From contig DIWR01000012.1 of NCBI GenBank assembly GCA_002428495.1, positions 1-60,907 of the forward strand: a stretch of DNA of 60,907 nucleotides, read 5' to 3'. Made by a program: the position numbers and the translations under genes. Below the pieces are notes generated by a model, which saw only the letters and a list, made by a program, of their open reading frames with translations, was not told where the DNA came from and searched no databases. Positions 1-8,460 of this stretch are shown piece by piece (positions within the stretch are counted from its first letter, which is position 1; every line of letters begins with the position of its first letter). This DNA is from Synergistaceae bacterium UBA6101 (lineage in GTDB: Bacteria; Synergistota; Synergistia; Synergistales; Synergistaceae).

Positions 1-320
1 CCCTCTATTCAACTGTCATGGTGCGGCCTCAGCCAGCCTGCGCCGGAGAGTGCATGAGGTATTCTATAGATGATTGCCATTACTGTCAACAAATACAATT
101 AGGCTCTTATGTTCTTCATGACAGACCACTAGTATGCAAAACCATACATATGATCATTTGCATTATTTATTGTCTTGGCAATACCTTACATATATTTCCA
201 TTAAATATAAATCTGGGTATTCGGCTTTTGCCGGAACACCCAGATTTATATTGTTAGACTATTTTTTCAGTGAATGTACTTAGTGGTTGATCAAAGAGTT
301 AATATCGATACTTTCGTTTA
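1..320. other. Intergenic region downstream of recA
   Basis: No gene is supported in these 320 bases. Short open frames exist but show no recognisable domain, no convincing ribosome-binding site and no codon bias. The only clear structure is the strong hairpin at 204-252, listed separately. Confidence 0.6.
204..252 (-). terminator. Strong hairpin, probable terminator of the recA operon
   Basis: The arms at 204-218 and 238-252 are perfect 15-bp inverted repeats. An inner CGGC-TTTT-GCCG stem-loop extends the structure. On the minus strand the stem is followed by a T-rich stretch, so it probably ends transcription leaving recA, about 70 bases after its stop. The T tract is weak, so efficiency is uncertain. 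It could work in both directions. Confidence 0.65.
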
Positions 321-1454
321 TTAATCCTCTGAAATATCTAGCTTCAGCACACCCTCTTCAAGGAGCGCCTCTACAGAATCTTCGATACTTCCGTGTACTG
401 CTTCTTCGTCATCTGCGACAGGTTCATCCAGCAGCCCAAGCCCCTCCGCCACCTTGTGGAGGACATCCTTTGTTATCTCCTCCATCAGTTCCGGATGTTC
501 ATCCAGGTATGTTGCGACTCCCTCTTTGCCCTGTCCGAGAGTTTCTCCTTTGTAGGCAAGCCATGAGCCTTTCCTTTTGACCACTTCCCTGTCTATAGCC
601 ATGTCAAGCACCGACATTGCTTTGGGAACACCTTTTCCGTATATCAGGGTAGTGTGGGCCGTACGGAATGGCGGGGCCTGTTTGTTTTTGACGACCTTGA
701 TCCAAAGTTCATGGCCGATGATGTTATCTCCCTGAGTGACCTGCTTGCCACGTTTTACCTCTATCCTTACCGAGCTGTAGAACTTGAGGGCCCTTCCGCC
801 TGTAGTCGTTTCCGTGGGGCCGGCTCCATAGCCTGTGCTTATCTGAGCACGCAGCTGATTTATGAATATAACGGTAGTGTTGCTTTTTGAGATCGCCGCA
901 GTAAGGCGCCTTAGTGCATATGACATGAGCCTTGCATGAAGGCCCATCTGGTTGCTGCCCTCCCCCATCTTTCCGTCTATCTCGGCCTGTGGAGTCAAAG
1001 CTGCCACAGAGTCTATTACTACAACGTCAAACGCTCCGCTCCTGACAAGGGTGTCAAGTATGTAGAAAGCCTGCTCCCCACTGTCGGGCTGTGACATGTA
1101 GAGGTTTGCGGTATCAACTCCGAGAGAGGATGCAAGGCGTGGGTCAAGTGCATGTTCAGCATCTATGAAGGCTGCAAGTCCGCCTTTTTTCTGTGCTTCC
1201 GCGAGGATATGAAGAGCGATCGTCGTCTTGCCGCCGCCTTCAGGCCCAAATATCTCAACAACACGTCCTCGGGGGATCCCGCCTATGCCAAGAGCAACAT
1301 CGAGAGGAAGTATTCCGCTTGGAATGACCTCAGCTACACGCTGAACTTCATCGCCCAACCTCATTATCGCTCCGTCGCCGAACTTGCTTCTTATTTCGAT
1401 CAACGCCTGCTCGAGTATGTCTTCTCTGGTTACTGATTCTTTCTTTTTGGCCAT
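321..1454 (-). CDS. recA: Recombinase RecA
   Basis: RecA coats single-stranded DNA, catalyses strand exchange and promotes LexA-type repressor self-cleavage in the cytoplasm. The 377-residue length is near the usual 340-360 plus an acidic tail. The N-terminal helix is followed by the ATPase core with the P-loop at about residues 70-78, a Walker B strand (VVVIDSVAAL) and the DNA-binding L2 region ending in TETTTGGRALKFY. The C-terminal tail is rich in Asp and Glu, as usual. The P-loop reads GPEGGGKTT, whereas most bacterial RecA proteins have GPESSGKTT. The start is supported by a GAGGAGG site just upstream. A TATAAT-like -10 lies at 1501-1506, so the gene may have its own promoter as well as readthrough from thpR. 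Confidence 0.97.
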   Translation of the reverse strand: MAKKKESVTREDILEQALIEIRSKFGDGAIMRLGDEVQRVAEVIPSGILPLDVALGIGGIPRGRVVEIFGPEGGGKTTIALHILAEAQKKGGLAAFIDAEHALDPRLASSLGVDTANLYMSQPDSGEQAFYILDTLVRSGAFDVVVIDSVAALTPQAEIDGKMGEGSNQMGLHARLMSYALRRLTAAISKSNTTVIFINQLRAQISTGYGAGPTETTTGGRALKFYSSVRIEVKRGKQVTQGDNIIGHELWIKVVKNKQAPPFRTAHTTLIYGKGVPKAMSVLDMAIDREVVKRKGSWLAYKGETLGQGKEGVATYLDEHPELMEEITKDVLHKVAEGLGLLDEPVADDEEAVHGSIEDSVEALLEEGVLKLDISED

Positions 1455-1515
1455 TCGATTGCCTCCTCGTATCTATTTGGCGCTATTTGATTACAAATAC
1501 ATTATATACAGTATG

Positions 1516-2091
1516 TCATATTTTGAAAAGGCCCAGCGGAGTGTGCCTCGGTCCCCTTGGTGACAGCTCACTTCTCATAAGAGTTATCTCCCTGACTGTC
1601 CATGGCTCAGTCACCAGTGCCTCGCTCTCCATTGACGATAAGATCTTTTCGGGAAGAGGAAGGTCGGAATTCCTGCGGCCGATCGTTATGTGAGGCGTGT
1701 ATTTTTTGTTTTCCTTTGGTATAGATGCTTTTAGGGCAGCTTTTTCAACTTCGTTCCTTATTGCAATAAGGCGTTCAGAGTCTCCCCTAACGCCTGCCCA
1801 GGCTACTCTGGGCCTGACCAGATCCGGGAATCCCCCGATCCCTTCAATATTTATATCGAATGGACCTGTTGTCCTGATGTTTTTTAAATTACTCAATAGC
1901 ATGTCAACTGTCTCGGATGGCCTTTCCCCGCAAAACTTAAGCGTTATGTGCATAGTTTCAGGATACGCCCACCTGAACTCATGCGATTCACGTCTTCTGG
2001 CAGAGAGCCAATCTGACAATATCTTTAACTGGGGCTTTGGAATAGTTATACAGACAAAAGTTCTCAGGAGAACTCCCGAAAATGATGGCAT
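1516..2091 (-). CDS. thpR: RNA 2',3'-cyclic phosphodiesterase (2'-5' RNA ligase family)
   Basis: This is a 191-residue member of the 2H phosphoesterase family, which opens 2',3'-cyclic phosphates on RNA ends and in vitro joins 2'-5' linkages. The two hallmark HxT motifs are visible: HITLKF near residue 47 and HITIGR near residue 133. Length and motif spacing match the family. The gene lies 13 bases after pncC and 61 bases before recA, so it belongs to the same minus-strand operon. The ribosome-binding site is weak, so the exact start is less sure than the identity. Confidence 0.9.
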   Translation of the reverse strand: MPSFSGVLLRTFVCITIPKPQLKILSDWLSARRRESHEFRWAYPETMHITLKFCGERPSETVDMLLSNLKNIRTTGPFDINIEGIGGFPDLVRPRVAWAGVRGDSERLIAIRNEVEKAALKASIPKENKKYTPHITIGRRNSDLPLPEKILSSMESEALVTEPWTVREITLMRSELSPRGPRHTPLGLFKI

Positions 2092-2104
2092 TCAACCTAC
2101 CATG

Positions 2105-2581
2105 TCACTGCACCCCTTCCAACAGGGCCGCAAGGGCTGTTTTTACCGCAGAATTCCTGATAAGTTCCCTTTCCCCGCTGAATTGTTTTTTAAATGTATA
2201 AGTGGCGTCTTTTGATGAAATCCCAAACCAGACTGTTCCGACAGGTTTTTCTTCGCTTCCTCCGTCGGGTCCGGCGATCCCTGTTACACTCAAGGCTATA
2301 TCAGACCTGAATATCCTCTTTGCCCCTTCTGCCATTTTTTCGGCACATCGTGAGCTTACCGCACCATGATCATTGATGATAGCTGGGTCGACCCCAAGGA
2401 TGTCGATCTTTGCTTCGTTGCTGTACGTTACAGCTGAGCCAAGAAAGACCTTTGAGGCTCCCTGGACATCGGTCAAAGATCCGGCTATCCTTCCGCCGGT
2501 GCATGACTCAGCAAGTCCAATGGTCATGTTACGCAAAGCCGCTTCTTGTATCAGTCTTTCTGCAAGAAGGCCGATATCCAT
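2105..2581 (-). CDS. pncC: Nicotinamide-nucleotide amidohydrolase (CinA C-terminal domain type)
   Basis: This 158-residue protein is the stand-alone amidohydrolase domain of the CinA family. The family converts nicotinamide mononucleotide to nicotinic acid mononucleotide in pyridine nucleotide recycling. The motifs LAESCTGGRIAGSLT near residue 25 and VTGIAGPDGG near residue 98 are diagnostic. The N-terminal molybdopterin-binding-like half of full CinA is absent, which is common. A GGGAG site precedes the ATG. The stop of pgpA is directly upstream, so the two genes are likely translated from one message. Confidence 0.9.
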   Translation of the reverse strand: MDIGLLAERLIQEAALRNMTIGLAESCTGGRIAGSLTDVQGASKVFLGSAVTYSNEAKIDILGVDPAIINDHGAVSSRCAEKMAEGAKRIFRSDIALSVTGIAGPDGGSEEKPVGTVWFGISSKDATYTFKKQFSGERELIRNSAVKTALAALLEGVQ

Positions 2582-2583
2582 TC

Positions 2584-3072
2584 TTATCTCCCTACAAATC
2601 CTAGGATCGTTTCCATCCCGCCCTTAAAGAAGGTCCACGTCAGTCCCCTGAGAAGCAGGTTGGCGATCACGCCCCCAAAGACATCATCTGCCATTATGCC
2701 CATGCCGCCGGGCAGCCTTTCCATTTCTCTTATAGGAAATGGTTTTGTTATGTCGATTATCCTGAAGATAAAAAGTCCGACTATTGCGTAGGTAGGCTCA
2801 AAACCCCAGCATGCTGTCCAGCATCCTACGACTTCATCGATCACAACTTCCGGCGGATCCTCCCTTTTAACAGTATCCTCATATTTATCAGCAGCTATCG
2901 TTCCTATAACAGCTACAGCCGCTATCACCCAAAGGGGCAGTCCGCCAAATGCTATCCATATCAAACACGCTGCCATGGATCCAAGTGTTCCCGGCATCTT
3001 GCTGAACCTGCCAAGAGTTCCCAGAGTGGATATCATCCCATACCAGGTTTTCATTTCAGGAATAAGTATCAT
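2584..3072 (-). CDS. pgpA: Phosphatidylglycerophosphatase A
   Basis: PgpA removes phosphate from phosphatidylglycerophosphate, the last step to phosphatidylglycerol in the inner membrane. The protein has 162 residues with several hydrophobic segments. It shows family blocks such as GTLGSMAACLIW near the N-terminus, and the acidic stretch with DEVVG and ADDVFGG that forms the metal-dependent active site. Its start touches the last base of the rimO stop codon, suggesting translational coupling in the recA operon. Confidence 0.9.
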   Translation of the reverse strand: MILIPEMKTWYGMISTLGTLGRFSKMPGTLGSMAACLIWIAFGGLPLWVIAAVAVIGTIAADKYEDTVKREDPPEVVIDEVVGCWTACWGFEPTYAIVGLFIFRIIDITKPFPIREMERLPGGMGIMADDVFGGVIANLLLRGLTWTFFKGGMETILGFVGR

Positions 3073-4364
3073 TATCTCAACTCTTCTCCAACCATATCGT
3101 GAGGCATTGCCTCCGTCATTCTGACTTTCACGATGTCGCCCTCTCTGACCTTTTCACTGATGCCCCTTATTTCTACCAGGCCGTCAACTTCGGGCGCTTC
3201 GCGGAAACTCCTTCCCTCTGCAAAAGAGGCTTCCATGTCGATCCTCTCAACAAGGACATCCATAACTCTGCCTTCAAAAAGCAGCTGTCTTTCCATAGAT
3301 ATCTCTTCCTGCACGGCCATCAGTTTTTTCAGACGTTTCTGCTTTACAGCCTCTGAGACCTGCCCATTCATCTTTTCTGCCTCTGTTCCCTCTTCAGGGG
3401 AAAAGGCAAATGCCCCCATCCTGTCAAAGCGTGTTTTAGAGACGAAATCCAGCAGATTATCAAAATGAGCTTTTTTTTCTCCGGGAAAGCCTACCATACA
3501 TGTAGTGCGAAGCGCAAAATCTTCGTTTATGCTTCTTGCAGCTGAAAATATCGACCCAAGCTCATTCGACGATATTTTCCTGTTCATTGCAGAGAGTATT
3601 TCCGGATCCGCGTGCTGTATGGGTATGTCGAGGTATGGAAGGACCTGTTTCCCGGAAGCGACCCTCTCAAGGAGCTTCTTCGTGATCCGGCTTGGGTGAA
3701 GGTAGAGGAGCCTGATCCATATGTTTTTCGGTAGTGCGCTTTCCAGCTCATCGATGAGATCGATGAGAGAATCTTTCCCATATAGGTCGGTACCGTAGGC
3801 CGTCAGATCCTGGCCCACCACGCACAGCTCCACGGCTCCTTCTTTCACAAGCTGATCGGCCTCACTGATAAGAGTCTCCATGGAAAGGCTTCTTAGTCCG
3901 CCCCTGATACCAGGTATCGCGCAGTATGTACATTTATTGCCGCAGCCCTCGCTTATTTTCAGATATCTGGTAAATTTAGAAGACGATGGCAGCGAAGTTC
4001 TGCACCTGCCATTCACGGGGACTCCTCCCATGCTCTTTATAACGGAAGGCCAATCCTCGCTTCTTGCCCAGAAATCAACTGACGGCATCTCTTTGATCAG
4101 TTCATCTGAATATCTGTTTACAAGGCATCCGACAACACCTATCTTCTTTAATTTTCCCTCTTTTTTCAGCTGCTCCAGGTCCAATATCGCAGCAATGCTC
4201 TCTTCGGATGCAGGCTTAATAAATCCGCAGGTGTTTACTATCCCCACATCAGCAGAATCAACATCATCAACAAGCATATGACCGGCACGTTCAAGCTCTC
4301 CTGCCAGACACTCGCTGTCGACTCTGTTTTTGGCACATCCCAAACTCAGGCAATATACCTTCAT
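3072..4364 (-). CDS. rimO: Ribosomal protein S12 methylthiotransferase RimO
   Basis: RimO is a radical-SAM enzyme with two Fe-S clusters that methylthiolates an aspartate of ribosomal protein S12. The 430 residues show the N-terminal UPF0004 domain with conserved cysteines (SLGCAKNRVDSE, NTCGF, VVGCLVNRY). The radical-SAM CxxxCxxC motif lies in EGCGNKCTYCAIPGIRG, and a C-terminal TRAM domain follows from about residue 365. The start overlaps the upstream stop as ATGA. S12 methylthiotransferase is preferred over tRNA methylthiotransferase MiaB because of the SLGCAKNRVDSE block. Confidence 0.95.
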   Translation of the reverse strand: MKVYCLSLGCAKNRVDSECLAGELERAGHMLVDDVDSADVGIVNTCGFIKPASEESIAAILDLEQLKKEGKLKKIGVVGCLVNRYSDELIKEMPSVDFWARSEDWPSVIKSMGGVPVNGRCRTSLPSSSKFTRYLKISEGCGNKCTYCAIPGIRGGLRSLSMETLISEADQLVKEGAVELCVVGQDLTAYGTDLYGKDSLIDLIDELESALPKNIWIRLLYLHPSRITKKLLERVASGKQVLPYLDIPIQHADPEILSAMNRKISSNELGSIFSAARSINEDFALRTTCMVGFPGEKKAHFDNLLDFVSKTRFDRMGAFAFSPEEGTEAEKMNGQVSEAVKQKRLKKLMAVQEEISMERQLLFEGRVMDVLVERIDMEASFAEGRSFREAPEVDGLVEIRGISEKVREGDIVKVRMTEAMPHDMVGEELR

Positions 4365-5356
4365 TTATATAAAAGCGGAGAGTCTTCGCTTACGGGCTGA
4401 TTTAACATATATAGGCTAAGTCCCTGTTCCGTAAGTCCTGCAGCTATTCCTAGCGCCATTTTTATTCTTGCCTGGTAAGGGTTAAGCTTTCCCCCGGACA
4501 TTACTCCCATCTCAAGAAGTTTCATAAAACACCCTTCAAAATAGCTAGCTTTGGCAACATGGCCCTGAAAACATCTTGAAACCACTGCCACCGGTACCCT
4601 TTTTCTGAGAATGTTCCTGATATGCGGGACCCATGCCGGAGGTACGTTGCCGGTACCAAACCCTGCAAGTACCAGGCCCTGGATCTCTTTATTCGAAGCC
4701 AGGGATGATATTATCCTTTCCCCGCCCCCCAGTGATGCATAGACAAGTTCCACTGCTGCAGGGGTTTCCGGCTGTCTTGCAAGAAAACCCGGTCTTCTTA
4801 CACTGCGGATGAACTTGACCTCATCATTCAGCATTTTCCCGAGAGAACCTTTTTCCGGTGACTGAAATATGTTCTCAGGGCTCGTAGGATCTACCATGAC
4901 CACTTCCGAGGCTGCAAAGAGTTCACCGCTTGAACAGACCAGAACTCCTTTGTTCCTTGCCTGTTCAGAAAGGGCTGCATTAACAGAGCACCTGAGATTC
5001 ATCAGTCCCTCTTTAAGACCTGCTCGCCCCTGTACCATCAGGTTGGCAAATATTACAGGCTGCGGATGCTGCCAGAGAAGGTCTGTAAGATATGCCATCT
5101 CTTCCATTACTCCGCTTCCCGAGATCACAATTATGCCTGTATAGCCGTCTGAGACCAGCGTTTCAAACATATTCTCCATTTCTGCTGTCAATTTCATGGA
5201 GTAATGGTTGCTGGGCTGGCAGCTCCACTCGATCAGTTGGCAGCAATCTACTATGTCCTCCGGAAGATAATTTAAAAGCGAGCATGGATCAGCGTTTTCT
5301 TCATCTCCTGAAAAATTTCCGGCAATCACCAAAGCAAGCTTTGTCTTGGATTTCAA
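4361..5356 (-). CDS. Asparaginase/glutaminase-fold protein lacking the catalytic motifs
   Basis: The 331-residue protein has the fold-wide pattern of type I/II L-asparaginases: a GIIVISG strand followed by MEEMAYLTDLL, a central PVIFANLMVQG segment, and a C-terminal domain with GLVLAGFGTGNVPP. The usual nucleophile block (TGGTIA) is replaced near residues 11-17 by IAGNFSG. The Thr-Asp block (HGTDT) near residues 79-83 reads SGSGV. Loss of both threonines and the aspartate argues against normal amidohydrolase activity. It starts with TTG at 5356 after a GGAGG site and overlaps rimO by four bases as first gene of the recA operon. The role is unknown. Confidence 0.75.
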   Translation of the reverse strand: MKSKTKLALVIAGNFSGDEENADPCSLLNYLPEDIVDCCQLIEWSCQPSNHYSMKLTAEMENMFETLVSDGYTGIIVISGSGVMEEMAYLTDLLWQHPQPVIFANLMVQGRAGLKEGLMNLRCSVNAALSEQARNKGVLVCSSGELFAASEVVMVDPTSPENIFQSPEKGSLGKMLNDEVKFIRSVRRPGFLARQPETPAAVELVYASLGGGERIISSLASNKEIQGLVLAGFGTGNVPPAWVPHIRNILRKRVPVAVVSRCFQGHVAKASYFEGCFMKLLEMGVMSGGKLNPYQARIKMALGIAAGLTEQGLSLYMLNQPVSEDSPLLYK

Positions 5357-5634
5357 ATCGATTCCTCCATCCTAAATGCTGAGAGATACTACTATGCTCT
5401 CAACGTGCATTTTATCTCAAAGTCAGGCACGTTACAAACGAAATTATATTCCTCACGGCTGCCATAAGTTGCCGGGGCTTCGTGAGAATAAAATTTCTGT
5501 AGACTTTTGGTCTTTTTCAGTTTATCTTACTATGGGTGCGGGTATGCATGCGCATTATTATAATTTATCAAGAACATGCCGCTTACTATAAAGGGGAGTC
5601 AGGCATTGATATGATCAACGGGAGGAAATGAGAT

Positions 5635-6276
5635 TTGGACGCTTTATCAGGACTGTCAGCGATGTTTTCTTCACTTGTTAACTGGCTGGTTGAAGTTATT
5701 GGACACATGGGTTACCCGGGGATCACCGGACTTATGTTTCTTGAATCTTCTTTTTTCCCATTCCCAAGTGAGGTCGTAGTACCTCCGGCAGGTTATCTTG
5801 CATGGAAAGGCGAGATGAACCTTTTGCTTGTTATTCTTTCCGGCATCGCGGGAAGTGTCCTTGGCGGCGTATTCAATTACTGGATAGCCGTAAAGTGGGG
5901 AAGACCGATCTTTGAGAAGTATGGGAAATACTTTTTTGTAACACACGAATCACTTGACAAGGCAGAGATCTTTTTCGCAAAACATGGACACATAAGCACA
6001 TTTACAGGCAGACTGATCCCTGTCATAAGACAGTATATATCGCTTCCCGCAGGGCTCGCTAGGATGCCTATGGGACAGTTTTGTCTTTACACAGCACTGG
6101 GTTCAGGGATATGGGTGGTAATACTGGCACTCACCGGCTACTTCCTGGGAAGTAATCAGGAGCTGATCCACCGGGAGATAAAAAAGATCTCTATTTTACT
6201 GATAATAGCATGTGTAATTTTAACAGCGATCTACATCTGGAGATACAGAAAAAAAGAACAGGCCAAGAACGACTGA
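5635..6276 (+). CDS. DedA family membrane protein
   Basis: This 213-residue integral membrane protein belongs to the DedA/SNARE-associated family, several members of which flip undecaprenyl phosphate or phosphatidylethanolamine. Visible family features are the re-entrant stretch LESSFFPFPSEVVVPPAGYLA near residue 37 and the block GRLIPVIRQYISLPAGLARM near residue 130. Hydrophobic segments follow at both ends. It starts with TTG at 5635, preceded by GGGAGG at good distance. The corA-like gene follows closely on the same strand. Confidence 0.9.
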   Translation: MDALSGLSAMFSSLVNWLVEVIGHMGYPGITGLMFLESSFFPFPSEVVVPPAGYLAWKGEMNLLLVILSGIAGSVLGGVFNYWIAVKWGRPIFEKYGKYFFVTHESLDKAEIFFAKHGHISTFTGRLIPVIRQYISLPAGLARMPMGQFCLYTALGSGIWVVILALTGYFLGSNQELIHREIKKISILLIIACVILTAIYIWRYRKKEQAKND

Positions 6277-6311
6277 TAATAGTAACTGCTCCTCAAGAGG
6301 AGGGTCATACT

Positions 6312-7223
6312 TTGTATTATTCGATAGGCAAGAAGCTTATGAAAATAGTAGAGGGAAGCGATGTTCCCCAGCCTTTTATCGCTGTGCTGCAGTCCGATGA
6401 ATTTAACGGCGGGCATCTGCCGCCTGGGTTCAGTGGACAGGATCTGCCCCGTTATCCCAAACCTCGCTTCTGCAAAGCGGAAGTTCACGAGGACATGCTC
6501 TCCGGAACTTTGTCTATACCTGAAAAAAAGACCTTTGGCAAACATTCCGGCTTTTCTTATTACATAAGAAACAACGGGGTGCTTTTTGCAGACGATTCCG
6601 GCCTTGCTGCTTCCATCATGGAAAAGGTCGAGAAGTCAGCAACATGGCGTGCCCCTTCTGTCGGCCATTTTTTCTATACTTTCATGGAGACACTTGTCGA
6701 AGATGACCTTAGATACCTTGAAAACATCGAGGACCGGCTTGCGAAGCTGGAGGCAGCCGTACTCTCCGACAAGCTTGAAGGCTTCATGTACAGCATAGTC
6801 GATATAAGAAAAGAAATACTGGCGCGTTCACATTATTACTCACAGCTCTCAGATGTCGCACTCGAGCTCCTTGAAAACGAAAATGAGATATTTGATGATC
6901 ATTCCCTGAGACTGCTGAAACATTTTTCTGACAGGGCCCACAGGCTGCGCCAGGAGACCCAGATGCTGCGCGAATACTCCCTTCAGATAAGCGAAGCCTA
7001 CCAGACGCAGATCGACATCCGCCAAAATGTCGTAATGAAAGTGCTGACAGTAGTTACCGCGATATTCCTTCCACTGACGCTCATTGCCGGCTGGTATGGC
7101 ATGAATTTTGAGAAAATGCCTGAACTTCACTGGGATTACGGATACCTTTACGTATTCCTATTAAGTATCATGGTCGTCATAGGATGCCTTTTGATCTTTA
7201 AAAGAAAAAAATTCCTTAAGTAG
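6312..7223 (+). CDS. CorA family divalent cation transporter
   Basis: CorA proteins are pentameric Mg2+/Co2+ channels of the inner membrane. The 303-residue protein has a cytoplasmic domain rich in long helices, then two C-terminal membrane segments. The signature YGMNF follows the first (about residues 262-266). The start is taken as TTG at 6312, seven bases after AGAGGAGGGT. An open frame extends further upstream inside dedA but lacks a ribosome-binding site. The short loop after GMN is EKMPELHWDYGY, typical of the family. Ion specificity cannot be told from the sequence. Confidence 0.9.
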   Translation: MYYSIGKKLMKIVEGSDVPQPFIAVLQSDEFNGGHLPPGFSGQDLPRYPKPRFCKAEVHEDMLSGTLSIPEKKTFGKHSGFSYYIRNNGVLFADDSGLAASIMEKVEKSATWRAPSVGHFFYTFMETLVEDDLRYLENIEDRLAKLEAAVLSDKLEGFMYSIVDIRKEILARSHYYSQLSDVALELLENENEIFDDHSLRLLKHFSDRAHRLRQETQMLREYSLQISEAYQTQIDIRQNVVMKVLTVVTAIFLPLTLIAGWYGMNFEKMPELHWDYGYLYVFLLSIMVVIGCLLIFKRKKFLK

Positions 7224-7309
7224 AAAGTGCATTCCTGAGACCGAACTCAGCCCAATACAAACATTGACATAAATCAGACCCGGTCATTCATGATAAGGGA
7301 GCAGTCTTG

Positions 7310-8440
7310 ATGAAAAGGGGCATACCATTGATGATCCTGTCTGCAGCCATAGCTTTTGCGGTGTTCATCCCGCAGTCAGTGATCCATGCCGAAAGTGCAT
7401 CAAAAACGATCACAGCTTCAAAAATAGCAAAGGAGGGCGACAGTGTGACTATCGCTTTTGTTGACGAGACATACAAGAGAGAAAAGGGAACCGAAGTTAT
7501 ATATCTTGCCGGTGGGTGCTTCTGGGGACTTGAAAAAATGATGCAGACTATACCCGGAGTCGTAAGGGCTACATGCGGATACGCCAACGGCGACGCCTCG
7601 ATAAAGCCCACATACAGGGAAGTCTGCACCGGAATGACCGGCTATCGCGAAACTGTGCGTGTCGAGTACAAAGAAGAGAAGATAAGCCTTGACGCTATCC
7701 TCTTTGCCTTCTTCAGGGGCATAGATCCGACAGTTAAAAACAGGCAGGGCAATGATATCGGAAGCCAGTACCAGAGCGGGATCTATTTTACTGATGAAAA
7801 CTCCGCGAAGACAGTCGAACACGTAGTAAAGGTCGAAAAGATACGCCATAAAAACTTCGCAGTTGAGATAAAACCGCTGGAGTCATTTTATGATGCGGAA
7901 GAGTACCACCAGGATTACCTTGACAAAAATCCTGGAGGGTACTGCCACATCACTCCGGCAGAGATAAAAATGGTTGAGGAAATGATAGTCGATCCTGCCA
8001 AATACAGAAGGCCTCAAGATGAGGAGATAAGAAAGAGGCTTTCGAAAGAGGCCTATATGGTAGCCGTTGAGTCCGGCACGGAGCCATCCTTCAACAACGA
8101 GTTCTGGGACCACAAAGAAAATGGTATATACGTAGATGTAGTAACGGGCGAGCCACTATTTTCTTCAAAAGACAAGTTTGAAAGTCCGTGCGGCTGGCCT
8201 GCATTTTCAAAGCCCATCGACCCCAACACCATAGTCTATTTGAACGATAATTCTTTCGGGATGAGAAGGACAGAGGTAAGGAGCAGAGCAGGAAACTCGC
8301 ATCTGGGGCATGTCTTCCACGGAGACCCCCATTCCCCGAACGGCACCCGTTTCTGCATAAACAGCCTTTCCCTCAGGTTCATCCCCTTCAGCGAGATGGA
8401 GAAAAAGGGTTACGGATACCTGACCCAATACGTTGAGTGA
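7310..8440 (+). CDS. msrAB: Exported peptide methionine sulfoxide reductase MsrA/MsrB fusion
   Basis: This 376-residue protein repairs both stereoisomers of methionine sulfoxide. An N-terminal signal peptide of about 28 residues directs it out of the cytoplasm. The MsrA domain follows, with the catalytic GGCFWG near residue 67. The MsrB domain, from about residue 235, has CGWPAF and the catalytic RFCINS. The zinc-binding CxxC pairs of many MsrB proteins are absent: the usual CAGCG position reads DVVTG. ATG 7310 follows AAGGGAG. It protects extracytoplasmic proteins from oxidation. No thioredoxin-like partner is adjacent. Confidence 0.94.
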   Translation: MKRGIPLMILSAAIAFAVFIPQSVIHAESASKTITASKIAKEGDSVTIAFVDETYKREKGTEVIYLAGGCFWGLEKMMQTIPGVVRATCGYANGDASIKPTYREVCTGMTGYRETVRVEYKEEKISLDAILFAFFRGIDPTVKNRQGNDIGSQYQSGIYFTDENSAKTVEHVVKVEKIRHKNFAVEIKPLESFYDAEEYHQDYLDKNPGGYCHITPAEIKMVEEMIVDPAKYRRPQDEEIRKRLSKEAYMVAVESGTEPSFNNEFWDHKENGIYVDVVTGEPLFSSKDKFESPCGWPAFSKPIDPNTIVYLNDNSFGMRRTEVRSRAGNSHLGHVFHGDPHSPNGTRFCINSLSLRFIPFSEMEKKGYGYLTQYVE

Positions 8441-8460
8441 CCTGTCCGACAGGCAGCAGG

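Noticed and set aside
18..257. Short open frame upstream of the recA terminator
   Set aside because: It ends in the terminator hairpin, has no domain and no ribosome-binding site.
1475..1515. Possible SOS box upstream of recA
   Set aside because: A partial CTGTATATAATGTA resembles half of the E. coli LexA site, but the second half is not complementary and no GAAC-N4-GTTC site is present.
5380..5634. Riboswitch or small RNA before the DedA gene
   Set aside because: A CTCACG/CGTGAG hairpin with a short extension is present, but no known riboswitch core and no terminator follow it.
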